Shown here piece after piece: positions 1 through 4,995 of a DNA stretch of 6,970 bases. The stretch comes from Ruminococcus sp. GTDB lineage: Bacteria > Bacillota > Clostridia > Oscillospirales > Ruminococcaceae. A program made the position numbers and the translations under genes. The notes below the pieces were generated by a model. That model saw only the letters and a list, made by a program, of their open reading frames with translations. It did no database searches and had not been told where the DNA came from. Positions within the stretch are counted from its first letter, which is position 1, and the number at the start of each line of letters is the position of its first letter. The stretch lies in NCBI GenBank assembly GCA_024697705.1, contig JAILFF010000283.1, positions 1 through 6,970 of the forward strand, in the 5' to 3' direction.

Positions 1-326
1 CCGTCGGCGTTCTTGCGGAAGTAATAGAAATTCGCCGCTTCTCCCACGAACTCCCAGCCGTAGTCCTCAAACATCTGTATGTAGCTGTCGCGGTCGGTCT
101 TTACGGCGTTGTAGCCTATCTTGTAGACCACGTTCGCGGGCTCGCACTTCTCAAATTGCTGGAGCATCACCGCCGCTGCGCCCTTCGCAGCAGCGCCCTT
201 GCCGTCCTGCTTCATCAGCGCCCAGCCCTTCGCGTGCATTTCCGTGTAGTATTTCTCCTGCTTGTCGTAATCGTAATTCCAGAACCATTTGTGAGTTCTC
301 TTTACAGCCATCGTCTTGTCACTCAT
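1..326 (-). CDS. DUF2812 domain protein, C-terminus cut by window edge
   Basis: The first 108 codons of a protein are visible; the gene continues beyond base 1. The ATG at 326-324 follows an AGGAGG at 340-335 with 8 nt spacing, which favours it over the in-frame Met6. Near the N-terminus is a Lys-Trp-Phe-Trp stretch (13-16), then HAKGWAL (31-37), FEKCEP, a Val-Val-Tyr-Lys strand, and near the window edge MFEDYGWEFVG followed by FYYFRKN. This order (KWFW, AKGW, FEKCEP, YxxxFEDxGWExVG, YYFRK) is the pattern I know for DUF2812, a family of unknown function usually encoded directly beside PadR regulators. Residues 43-52 are two tandem KGAAA copies, an insertion I do not expect in the family. The start overlaps the end of padR by 8 bp (ATGAGTGA), so the two are almost surely cotranscribed and translationally coupled. 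Membrane segments often follow in DUF2812 proteins but would lie outside the window. Confidence 0.85.
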   Translation of the reverse strand, partial: MSDKTMAVKRTHKWFWNYDYDKQEKYYTEMHAKGWALMKQDGKGAAAKGAAAVMLQQFEKCEPANVVYKIGYNAVKTDRDSYIQMFEDYGWEFVGEAANFYYFRKNAD

Positions 327-639
327 CTTTGCCGCCTCCTATATTTCTGTAAAGCCGACGTATGCGCCTTATTTCAAGGTCGAGTATCTCGGTACCGAGA
401 GCCGTTATCTTATACAGCTTGCGTTTGTCTTCCTCTCTCACGAAGCTGATAAGACCGTCCTTTTCCATCTTTGAAAGCGTGCCGTACATCGTCCCCGCCG
501 TTATTACTACCTCGCCGTCGGTCATCTCCTTGACGGTCTGCGTGATGCTGTAACCGTGCATCTCCCGCCGCAGGCAGAAAAGAATGTAAAACGCGGTCTC
601 CGACATGGGGACGTATACTCTCTTTATTCTGTCATCCAT
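319..639 (-). CDS. PadR-family winged-helix transcriptional regulator
   Basis: The gene encodes a 106-residue DNA-binding repressor-type protein of the short, single-domain PadR class. Visible family marks are HGYSI (28-32), the recognition-helix region with GTMYGTLSKMEKDGLI (49-64), and the wing/strand KLYKITALG (74-82), followed by a short basic C-terminal helix (RRIRRLYRN) that in this family forms the dimer interface. The start at 639 is supported by AAGGGAG (654-648) 8 nt upstream. It is the first gene of a two-gene unit with the DUF2812 gene, overlapping it by 8 bp. A near-perfect promoter with a palindrome across its spacer lies about 120 bp upstream, so negative autoregulation is likely (inference). 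Ligand or signal is unknown; nothing in the sequence names one. Confidence 0.93.
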   Translation of the reverse strand: MDDRIKRVYVPMSETAFYILFCLRREMHGYSITQTVKEMTDGEVVITAGTMYGTLSKMEKDGLISFVREEDKRKLYKITALGTEILDLEIRRIRRLYRNIGGGKDE

Positions 640-683
640 TTTGCTGTCTCCCTTCTGTTTGTTGTTTGTCTCCTTAGCTTTCG

Positions 684-748
684 GTATCGAACCGCGCTGT
701 ATCGCGTTTCTTTATATCTTACTGCGTTGTATCGAGGTTCGATGTATC
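684..748. repeat. Five RTATC boxes at exact 15-bp spacing in the padR leader
   Basis: On the plus strand GTATC or ATATC begins at 684, 699, 714, 729 and 744, each exactly 15 bp from the next. Superimposed is a 30-bp tandem duplication (691-720 and 721-750). One box also sits in a small perfect dyad, ATCGA-ggt-TCGAT (731-743). The boxes lie between the padR promoter and the padR start, within the predicted transcript. They resemble half-sites of the larger palindrome at 761-785, which suggests additional repressor contacts (inference). Confidence 0.6.
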
Positions 749-760
749 TTAGCTTGATAT

Positions 761-785
761 AAGTATATCACACCTCGATATACTT
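761..785. promoter_or_regulatory. Candidate PadR operator: 9-bp-arm palindrome over the promoter
   Basis: AAGTATATC (761-769) and GATATACTT (777-785) are perfect inverted repeats separated by 7 bp. The dyad covers the promoter spacer and overlaps the -10 box (762-767). A second perfect dyad, TGATATA-ag-TATATCA (755-770), overlaps it and spans the -10. PadR dimers bind AT-rich dyads of this type, so this is the natural site for autorepression. That the neighbouring PadR is the protein that binds here is inference. Confidence 0.65.
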
Positions 786-790
786 GTCAA
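762..790 (-). promoter_or_regulatory. Sigma-A promoter of padR-DUF2812
   Basis: On the minus strand TTGACA (790-785) is followed after exactly 17 nt by TATACT (767-762), a near-consensus housekeeping promoter. Transcription should begin near 755 and give a leader of roughly 115 nt before the padR ATG at 639. The strength of the match suggests that control is by repression rather than activation. Confidence 0.85.
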
Positions 791-919
791 TAGCTTTGCC
801 GAACTTTTTGTGTTTTGCGCGATTTTTATAGGCTTGCACAAATCATCAGCAGAAGTTTCAATCTCGCCTATCAATATTGCATAATTTGTTCGTTGATCGT
901 GTAGGGTGGGGTCAATTAT
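791..919. other. Intergenic stretch with no recognised feature
   Basis: This is an AT-rich stretch upstream of the padR promoter and left of the inverted-repeat element. I see no gene, hairpin or plus-strand promoter that I can support. The right end (901-919) holds GTAGGGTGGGG, which loosely echoes the terminal GTAGGGGCG of the next element and may be a degenerate edge of it. Confidence 0.4.
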
Positions 920-1039
920 ATATGTAGGGGCGCACCTTTGTGTGCGCCCGTTTTGCGGGATAGGTGGTGATAATCGCGGGCGCACTGCATGAACACGGTG
1001 GCATTAGCTTTGTTAATGCAGCAGTGCGCCCCTACATAT
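920..1039. repeat. Palindromic MITE-like element with 16-bp terminal inverted repeats
   Basis: The 16 bp at 920-935 (ATATGTAGGGGCGCAC) are a perfect inverted repeat of 1024-1039. Inside, each half folds alone: GGGCGCAC (928-935) pairs with GTGCGCCC (942-949) across a 6-nt loop, and GGGCGCACTGC (978-988) pairs with GCAGTGCGCCC (1021-1031), enclosing a further stem GCATTA/TAATGC (1001-1006, 1014-1019). GTAGGGGCG-ended palindromes of this kind are, to my knowledge, common dispersed intergenic repeats in Clostridia. It has no coding capacity, so movement would need a transposase supplied elsewhere. I could not identify a target-site duplication. Confidence 0.7.
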
Positions 1040-1089
1040 TTGTCAGAGCAAAACCCACTGCCCTTCCGAACGAACGTGCAGATTTGCAA

Positions 1090-1111
1090 GGCATATACAA
1101 TCGGTAATGCC
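1090..1111. repeat. Small hairpin flanking unit A (GGCAT/ATGCC)
   Basis: GGCAT (1090-1094) pairs with ATGCC (1107-1111) around a 12-nt loop. It lies 4 nt left of hairpin unit A. The equivalent hairpins beside units B and C use GTCAT/ATGAC with the same 5-bp stem and 12-nt loop, so the second base pair has changed from T-A to G-C while pairing is kept. Confidence 0.6.
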
Positions 1112-1115
1112 TCGC

Positions 1116-1186
1116 ATGAAATTCTCTCCATAATATCATCTAATCCCTATATATAAAATTTCGTGATATTATGGAGAGAAATTCAT
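1116..1186 (-). repeat. ~70-bp hairpin repeat, unit A (inverted copy)
   Basis: The arms 1116-1138 and 1164-1186 are 23-bp inverted repeats with one mismatch, both containing TCTCTCCATAATATCA. The 25-nt centre is asymmetric: read on the minus strand it begins CGAAATT and contains TATATATAGGG, matching units B and C on the plus strand. Unit A is therefore inverted relative to them. Confidence 0.8.
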
Positions 1187-1229
1187 AGGTCATGTATTAT
1201 TGTGCATAGCGTTGAACGGCAGCCCTCCC

Positions 1230-1315
1230 GACTTCGCCGCTGTGGACGTATTGCAAATAGCACGTATTTGCGCAGTTTCCTGCGATTCATCGGAGGAATG
1301 GACGCGGCAAAGTCA
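1230..1315 (+). repeat. Core repeat, copy 1
   Basis: This copy shares with copy 2 a GCCGnTGTGG block, then GCAAATAG, then GTATTT, a GCGATT block and a GGAATGG block near its right end. It contains a perfect 7-bp hairpin GCAAATA (1253-1259) / TATTTGC (1265-1271) with a 5-nt loop. It lies to the left of unit B and is oriented towards it. Confidence 0.65.
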
Positions 1316-1333
1316 TATATATATGGTAATGAC
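1312..1333. repeat. Small hairpin flanking unit B (GTCAT/ATGAC)
   Basis: GTCAT (1312-1316) pairs with ATGAC (1329-1333) around a 12-nt loop. The hairpin ends 2 nt before unit B and has the same size as the hairpins beside A and C. Confidence 0.6.
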
Positions 1334-1335
1334 AC

Positions 1336-1403
1336 ATGAATTTCCTTCCATAATTTCACGAAATTATATATAGGGTCTGATGACATCATCGAGAGATATT
1401 CAT
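1336..1403 (+). repeat. ~70-bp hairpin repeat, unit B (degenerate)
   Basis: It has the same architecture and centre (CGAAATTATATATAGGG) as unit C, but its arms 1336-1358 and 1381-1403 differ at about six positions, so it folds less well than A or C. It forms the symmetry centre of the giant palindrome. Confidence 0.75.
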
Positions 1404-1424
1404 GAGGTATCACCGATTCCACAT

Positions 1425-1510
1425 GGCTTTGGCACAACCATTCCCCCGACAAAATCGCTGAAACCGCGTAAATACACGCTATTTGCTGTGATACCACATC
1501 GGCATTGTCG
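1425..1510 (-). repeat. Core repeat, copy 2 (inverted)
   Basis: This is the reverse-complement relative of 1230-1315. The internal hairpin is preserved as GTAAATA (1468-1474) / TATTTGC (1480-1486): the one base change leaves a G-U pair instead of breaking the stem. It lies to the right of unit B in mirror position. Confidence 0.65.
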
Positions 1511-1527
1511 CGGCGATGATGTTTGAA

Positions 1528-1549
1528 GTCATATGCTTTACGGAATGAC
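1528..1549. repeat. Small hairpin flanking unit C (GTCAT/ATGAC)
   Basis: GTCAT (1528-1532) pairs with ATGAC (1545-1549) around a 12-nt loop that differs in sequence from the loops beside A and B. It ends 2 nt before unit C. Confidence 0.6.
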
Positions 1550-1551
1550 CT

Positions 1552-1621
1552 ATGAATCTCTCTCCATAATATCACGAAATTATATATATAGGGGCAGATG
1601 ATATTATGGAGAGATATTCAT
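1552..1621 (+). repeat. ~70-bp hairpin repeat, unit C
   Basis: The arms 1552-1574 and 1599-1621 are 23-bp inverted repeats with one mismatch. The centre reads CGAAATTATATATATAGGGG. It is the best-preserved copy together with A and ends 87 bp before the pyk -35 box. The right flank GAGGTATCAC is shared with unit B. Confidence 0.8.
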
Positions 1622-1708
1622 GAGGTATCACTTATTATATATGGTTCTCGGCGGCGGTGTCATCATGAGCACACACAAGAGCTCCCGCGCCGTTTTTCTC
1701 AAATCCAC

Positions 1709-1737
1709 TTTACAAACAGCGATATATGTGGTATAAT
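1709..1737 (+). promoter_or_regulatory. Sigma-A promoter of pyk
   Basis: TTTACA (1709-1714), a 17-nt spacer and a perfect TATAAT (1732-1737) form a strong housekeeping promoter. Transcription should begin near 1744, giving a leader of about 40 nt. Confidence 0.88.
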
Positions 1738-1751
1738 ATAACTGCATAAAA

Positions 1752-1787
1752 CGGGGCGGCTGCCCCCGAAAGGAAAGATATGTAATG
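1752..1787 (+). promoter_or_regulatory. pyk leader hairpin and ribosome binding site
   Basis: GGGGC (1753-1757) pairs with GCCCC (1762-1766) across a 4-nt loop; it ends just before the Shine-Dalgarno AAGGAAAG (1770-1777), which lies 7 nt before the ATG at 1785. An out-of-frame ATGTAA at 1780-1785 overlaps the true start (ATGTAATG), forming a start-stop immediately upstream. The hairpin leaves the Shine-Dalgarno single-stranded, so it may stabilise the 5' end or keep the site open (inference). Confidence 0.5.
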
Positions 1788-3212
1788 AGAAAGACAAAAA
1801 TAGTATGCACGCTGGGTCCCGCCACGGAGGACGAGGGCGTTCTCCGCGAGCTGATGAAGTCGGGCATGGACGTTGCCCGCTTCAACTTCTCCCACAGCAA
1901 TTACCCCGTTGACGAAAAGCGCTTCGATATGGTTCGCCGCATTTCCGACGAGCTCGGTCTGCACGTCGCCACCATGCTCGATACGAAGGGTCCCGAGATA
2001 CGCCTGAAAACCTTCGAGAACGGCGTTGTAACCGTTGAGGACGGCGCGGAATTCACCCTCACCACCCGCGATGTTATCGGCACCGAGAAGGAATGTGCCG
2101 TGACTTTCCAGCGCCTGCCGCACGACGTTTCTGTCGGCACGAGGATACTCATAAACGACGGTCTTATCGAGCTTAAGGTCACCTACGTCAGCAAGACGGA
2201 CGTTGTCTGCACGGTAATTCACGGCGGCGAGATAAAAAACAACAAGGGCATAAATATCCCCGGCGCGAAGCTCTCCATGCCGTACATCTCCGACGCGGAC
2301 ATGGCTGACCTGCAATTCGGCGCGAAGCTCGGCTTTGATTTCATAGCGGCTTCGTTCGTGCGCACGGCGGCTGACGTTATCTACCTGCGCAAGTTCACGC
2401 AGTCTTTAGGCTGGAACAAAGTGCGCATAATCGCCAAGATCGAGAACAGCGAAGGCGTGGAGAACGCCGACGAGATACTCGAAGCCGCCGACGGCGTAAT
2501 GGTAGCCCGCGGCGATATGGGCGTTGAAATTCCCTTCGAGCAGATACCCGCCATTCAGAAGGAGCTTATCCACAAGGCGTACAACGCGGGCAAGCAGGTG
2601 ATCACCGCCACGCAGATGCTCGAATCCATGATAACCAATCCGCGCCCGACCCGTGCGGAAATAACGGACGTTGCGAACGCCATTTACGACGGCACCTCCG
2701 CGATAATGCTTTCAGGCGAAACGGCGGCGGGGCATTACCCGATAGAGGCAGTCCGCACGATGGCGAAGATCGCCGAGACCACTGAGAACAACATCGACTA
2801 CCGCCACCAGTTCGAGCTTCGTTCGGGCAGCGGCGAGTACGACTGCGGCGAAGTTACCGAAGCGATAGCACACGCGACCGTTACGACGGCTCACGACCTG
2901 AACGCCGCCGCGATAATCACCGTAACGAAGAGCGGCACGACTGCACGTCGGCTGTCGAAGTTCCGCCCCGAGTGTCCGATAATCGCGCTGACGACCTCGC
3001 ACCGCACGGCAAGGCACATGAATATGTCGTGGGGCTTAGTTCCGGGCATTGTCGAAGAGCAGACCGACACCGACGGACTTATCGCCACGGCTATTGCGAA
3101 ATCGCTGGAAATGGGACTGCTCAAGCACGGCGATCTTGTCGTAGTGACGGCGGGAGTTCCGTTAGGCATGAGCGGCACGACGAACATGATGAGAGTTGAA
3201 ACGGTGAAATAA
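1785..3212 (+). CDS. pyk: Pyruvate kinase
   Basis: The enzyme is cytosolic and catalyses the last step of glycolysis, phosphoenolpyruvate plus ADP to pyruvate plus ATP. The 475 residues cover the classical core: the start RKTKIVCTLGPA (2-13), GMDVARFNFSH (27-37) with Arg32 and Asn34 of the active site, LDTKGPEIR (65-73), the mobile B domain (about 70-168), and the signature IIAKIENSEGV (215-225) with catalytic Lys218 and metal ligand Glu220. Then come VARGDMGVEIP (240-250) with metal ligand Asp244, ITATQMLESM (273-282), and SGETAAGHYP (310-319). The C-terminal regulatory domain (about 345-475) contains TKSGTTARRLSKFRP. The length matches the short bacterial form; the extra C-terminal PEP-utiliser-like domain found in some Bacillota enzymes is absent. 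The start is fixed by the Shine-Dalgarno and the conserved N-terminus. The gene is monocistronic, with its own promoter and terminator. Confidence 0.98.
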   Translation: MRKTKIVCTLGPATEDEGVLRELMKSGMDVARFNFSHSNYPVDEKRFDMVRRISDELGLHVATMLDTKGPEIRLKTFENGVVTVEDGAEFTLTTRDVIGTEKECAVTFQRLPHDVSVGTRILINDGLIELKVTYVSKTDVVCTVIHGGEIKNNKGINIPGAKLSMPYISDADMADLQFGAKLGFDFIAASFVRTAADVIYLRKFTQSLGWNKVRIIAKIENSEGVENADEILEAADGVMVARGDMGVEIPFEQIPAIQKELIHKAYNAGKQVITATQMLESMITNPRPTRAEITDVANAIYDGTSAIMLSGETAAGHYPIEAVRTMAKIAETTENNIDYRHQFELRSGSGEYDCGEVTEAIAHATVTTAHDLNAAAIITVTKSGTTARRLSKFRPECPIIALTTSHRTARHMNMSWGLVPGIVEEQTDTDGLIATAIAKSLEMGLLKHGDLVVVTAGVPLGMSGTTNMMRVETVK

Positions 3213-3220
3213 AAAGAAAA

Positions 3221-3253
3221 AACGAGGTCGGGGCATAAAACCCTGACCTCGTT
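3221..3253. terminator. Bidirectional terminator between pyk and the ligase gene
   Basis: A 13-bp stem (3221-3233 with 3241-3253, one G-U) closes a 7-nt loop. On the minus strand it is followed by a strong T run (complement of the A-rich 3211-3222), ideal for ending the ligase transcript. On the plus strand it begins 9 nt after the pyk stop and is followed by TTATTATT. The gene pair is convergent, so one hairpin serves both. Confidence 0.88.
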
Positions 3254-3306
3254 ATTATTCCGGCAAACCGCAGGGCGCGGACTTGCTCCCGCCTTCGTTT
3301 TGCGTT

Positions 3307-4920
3307 TTATTCTTTTTCAGTCTTAGCCGCGGCTTTTACCGGCTTGCCAGTTGAAGCCTCATAGCTCCACAACAGACCCACCGTCAGCATGAAAAACGGC
3401 GTGGACGTATTGCACGAGCTGTTGAAAAACGCCTGCACAAGATACGCAAAATATGCCGCCGCCGCACCATAAGCAGCGCTCTTCGCGTACTTGCCCGAAT
3501 GAGCCCCGCCGACAGCTCTCACCGCCTTGACAAAGGTGAGGATAAGCGCTAAGAAATAGATAGCCGCTCCGACAATGCCCCTCGTCAGCAAAACGTCTTC
3601 GTACTCGTTGTAGGTACGGTCGATCTCCATGCCCTGCCCGTCGGCATACATGGCGCCCCAGTTGTCGGGACCAATGCCGAACACAAGGTTGTCCTCTATC
3701 CTCAGCCAGGTCTCGTAACGCAGCGTCGAATAAATGTCCTCCTCGTGCGGAGTGTGCTGATACGGCGCTATGCCGAGTCTTTCGTAGGAATCGGTGAACA
3801 TGACGTGCTCGTCGCGCAGACGGAAGTTGTCCGTCGCTACGATACCGCCGATTATCGCGCCGCACATCGCAACCGATACAAACGACATGACAACAGCGCC
3901 CTTGTTCGCGGTCTTCTTGGCGTTCTTATCGCCTTCCTCATTGGAAGAAACTCTGTCGGTAACGGCAAAGATAAGCGTCGCAAGCAGCACACCGCCCATA
4001 CCGATGAGCGCGGTAACGGTCTGAGTAACCACCGCCGCACCGAACATCACGCCCGTGCAGGCAAGACAGATCAGCCTCTCCGAAAGCTTTTTCGTGTAGC
4101 AGGAGCGGTTCACCGCAAAGGCGACCGCTACCGTCAGCAGAGCCGCAAGCGCAAACGGCGAGGTGGTCACGCCGTCGGCGGCGTATGAAGCGTCGTAGCC
4201 CGCGTAGCTGTTGAAATATTCCGCTTCGGTTACGGCGGTATGGGAGGTCGTAAGCGCCTGACGGTAGCCGATAAACAGGTAATTGTAGTAGCTCGGGATA
4301 TAATCTTTGAGCGCGGGGATACTTTGAAGTATACCCAGCAGACCGTTCGCCGTTCCGATGCCAATGATCGTCCCCGAAGCGGCACTGCGCCATTTTTCAC
4401 TCGTGATGCTCACGCCGATGGCAAAGAATCCCACATATCCGATAAGCGAGATAACGCCCTCGCCGCGGTCAAGATAGCCGTAAAGCGAGGTCATCGGGTC
4501 GTGCGAAAGCGCCATTGATACGACCGACGAAATAATGACCAGCACGAAAAGCGCAAGCCCCTTGTTTTTCTGCACGATAACTTCCTTTTTCACGCAGGCG
4601 ATCATGAAGGTCAGAAGCCCCATAAAGCCCGCAAGTATCAGAACAGTCATTATAAGAAAAGCCAGCGTGCCGTTGTTCTCGGTGCGGAGCATCAGCACCT
4701 TGTTGGATTCCTCGAACTGCTTTGCCAGATAGTACGGCACCGAAGCCAGCGCCATAAGTATCATGGCGATCATCGAATAAACGCCGCAGAGCTTTCTCGC
4801 GCCGTCGGGCGTCATATTTACGATAAAATCCGATTTGCCGCCCGAGCCGAACAAATGCTTATGTTCGTCGTGCAGCTCTGTTTTCGCACTGTAAGTCGTG
4901 CTCTTTTTTTCCTTTCCCAT
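3307..4920 (-). CDS. O-antigen ligase family (Wzy_C) polytopic membrane protein
   Basis: The 537 residues begin with a charged cytoplasmic stretch (1-42) followed by about 12 hydrophobic segments (near 43-65, 85-110, 120-138, 154-171, 181-200, 254-271, 281-299, 302-320, 340-361, 446-468, 481-500, 505-519). Family marks are SLYGYLDRGEGVISL (145-159) in the N-terminal half and, in the large extracytoplasmic loop (about 362-445), GIGPDNWG (415-422) and TYNEYEDVLLTRGIVG (436-451), the equivalent of the (H)NEYL...G..G block of Wzy_C proteins. The usual His before Asn-Glu is Tyr437 here. Members join or polymerise lipid-linked glycans outside the membrane. In a single-membrane Bacillota there is no O-antigen, so the acceptor is probably another surface glycan or wall polymer (inference). 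The start at 4920 has GAGGGG (4932-4927) 6 nt upstream. It lies 75 bp downstream of rny, with no convincing promoter of its own. Confidence 0.82.
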   Translation of the reverse strand: MGKEKKSTTYSAKTELHDEHKHLFGSGGKSDFIVNMTPDGARKLCGVYSMIAMILMALASVPYYLAKQFEESNKVLMLRTENNGTLAFLIMTVLILAGFMGLLTFMIACVKKEVIVQKNKGLALFVLVIISSVVSMALSHDPMTSLYGYLDRGEGVISLIGYVGFFAIGVSITSEKWRSAASGTIIGIGTANGLLGILQSIPALKDYIPSYYNYLFIGYRQALTTSHTAVTEAEYFNSYAGYDASYAADGVTTSPFALAALLTVAVAFAVNRSCYTKKLSERLICLACTGVMFGAAVVTQTVTALIGMGGVLLATLIFAVTDRVSSNEEGDKNAKKTANKGAVVMSFVSVAMCGAIIGGIVATDNFRLRDEHVMFTDSYERLGIAPYQHTPHEEDIYSTLRYETWLRIEDNLVFGIGPDNWGAMYADGQGMEIDRTYNEYEDVLLTRGIVGAAIYFLALILTFVKAVRAVGGAHSGKYAKSAAYGAAAAYFAYLVQAFFNSSCNTSTPFFMLTVGLLWSYEASTGKPVKAAAKTEKE

Positions 4921-4963
4921 ATATATCCCCTCGCGGAAAAATTATTGATCTGTAAATATTATA

Positions 4964-4989
4964 AAAGGCGGACTGTTACGTCCGCCTTT
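4964..4989 (-). terminator. Terminator-like hairpin after rny
   Basis: AAAGGCGGAC (4964-4973) and GTCCGCCTTT (4980-4989) form a perfect 10-bp stem with a 6-nt loop, 6 nt past the rny stop. On the minus strand it is followed by TTTTATAATATTT, a broken T tract. The interruption suggests partial rather than complete termination, which would let some transcripts run into the ligase gene (inference). Confidence 0.8.
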
Positions 4990-4995
4990 AAGCCT

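Larger units (their letters stand above)
1116..1621. repeat. ~506-bp imperfect giant palindrome (A-core-B-core'-C)
   Basis: Three hairpin units (1116-1186, 1336-1403, 1552-1621) are separated by two spacers. The second spacer is a reverse-complement relative of the first: 1230-1315 aligns to the minus strand of 1510-1425 at roughly three quarters identity with one gap. Unit A is inverted relative to C, and the mid-point of A and C falls at the centre of B (about 1369). The whole block therefore reads as one imperfect palindrome with arms of about 253 bp. No credible gene lies in it. It occupies most of the space between the padR promoter and the pyk promoter. Its nature (nested mobile repeats, structured RNA, or other) is unresolved. 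Confidence 0.75.

Noticed and set aside
855..880. Sequence reading GATTGAAAC on the minus strand, like a CRISPR repeat end
   Set aside because: It is a single occurrence with no periodic repetition.
1183..1575. Minus-strand open frame of 130 codons inside the palindrome
   Set aside because: It runs through the B and C hairpin repeats and both core copies, and its internal similarity (WREIH / WKEIH stretches) simply reflects those repeats. It has no ribosome binding site and no protein-like conservation that I recognise.
1116..1621. CRISPR array
   Set aside because: There are only three repeats of about 70 bp in mixed orientation, and the two spacers are homologous inverted copies rather than unique sequences. 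No cas gene is present.
1649..1696. Possible terminator (CGGCG...CGCCG followed by TTTTT) before the pyk promoter
   Set aside because: The stem is short, with a long and poorly paired interior, and there is no upstream plus-strand gene to terminate.
1710..2315. Minus-strand open frame of 201 codons over the start of pyk
   Set aside because: It is antisense to the conserved N-terminal domain of pyruvate kinase, with no start signals.
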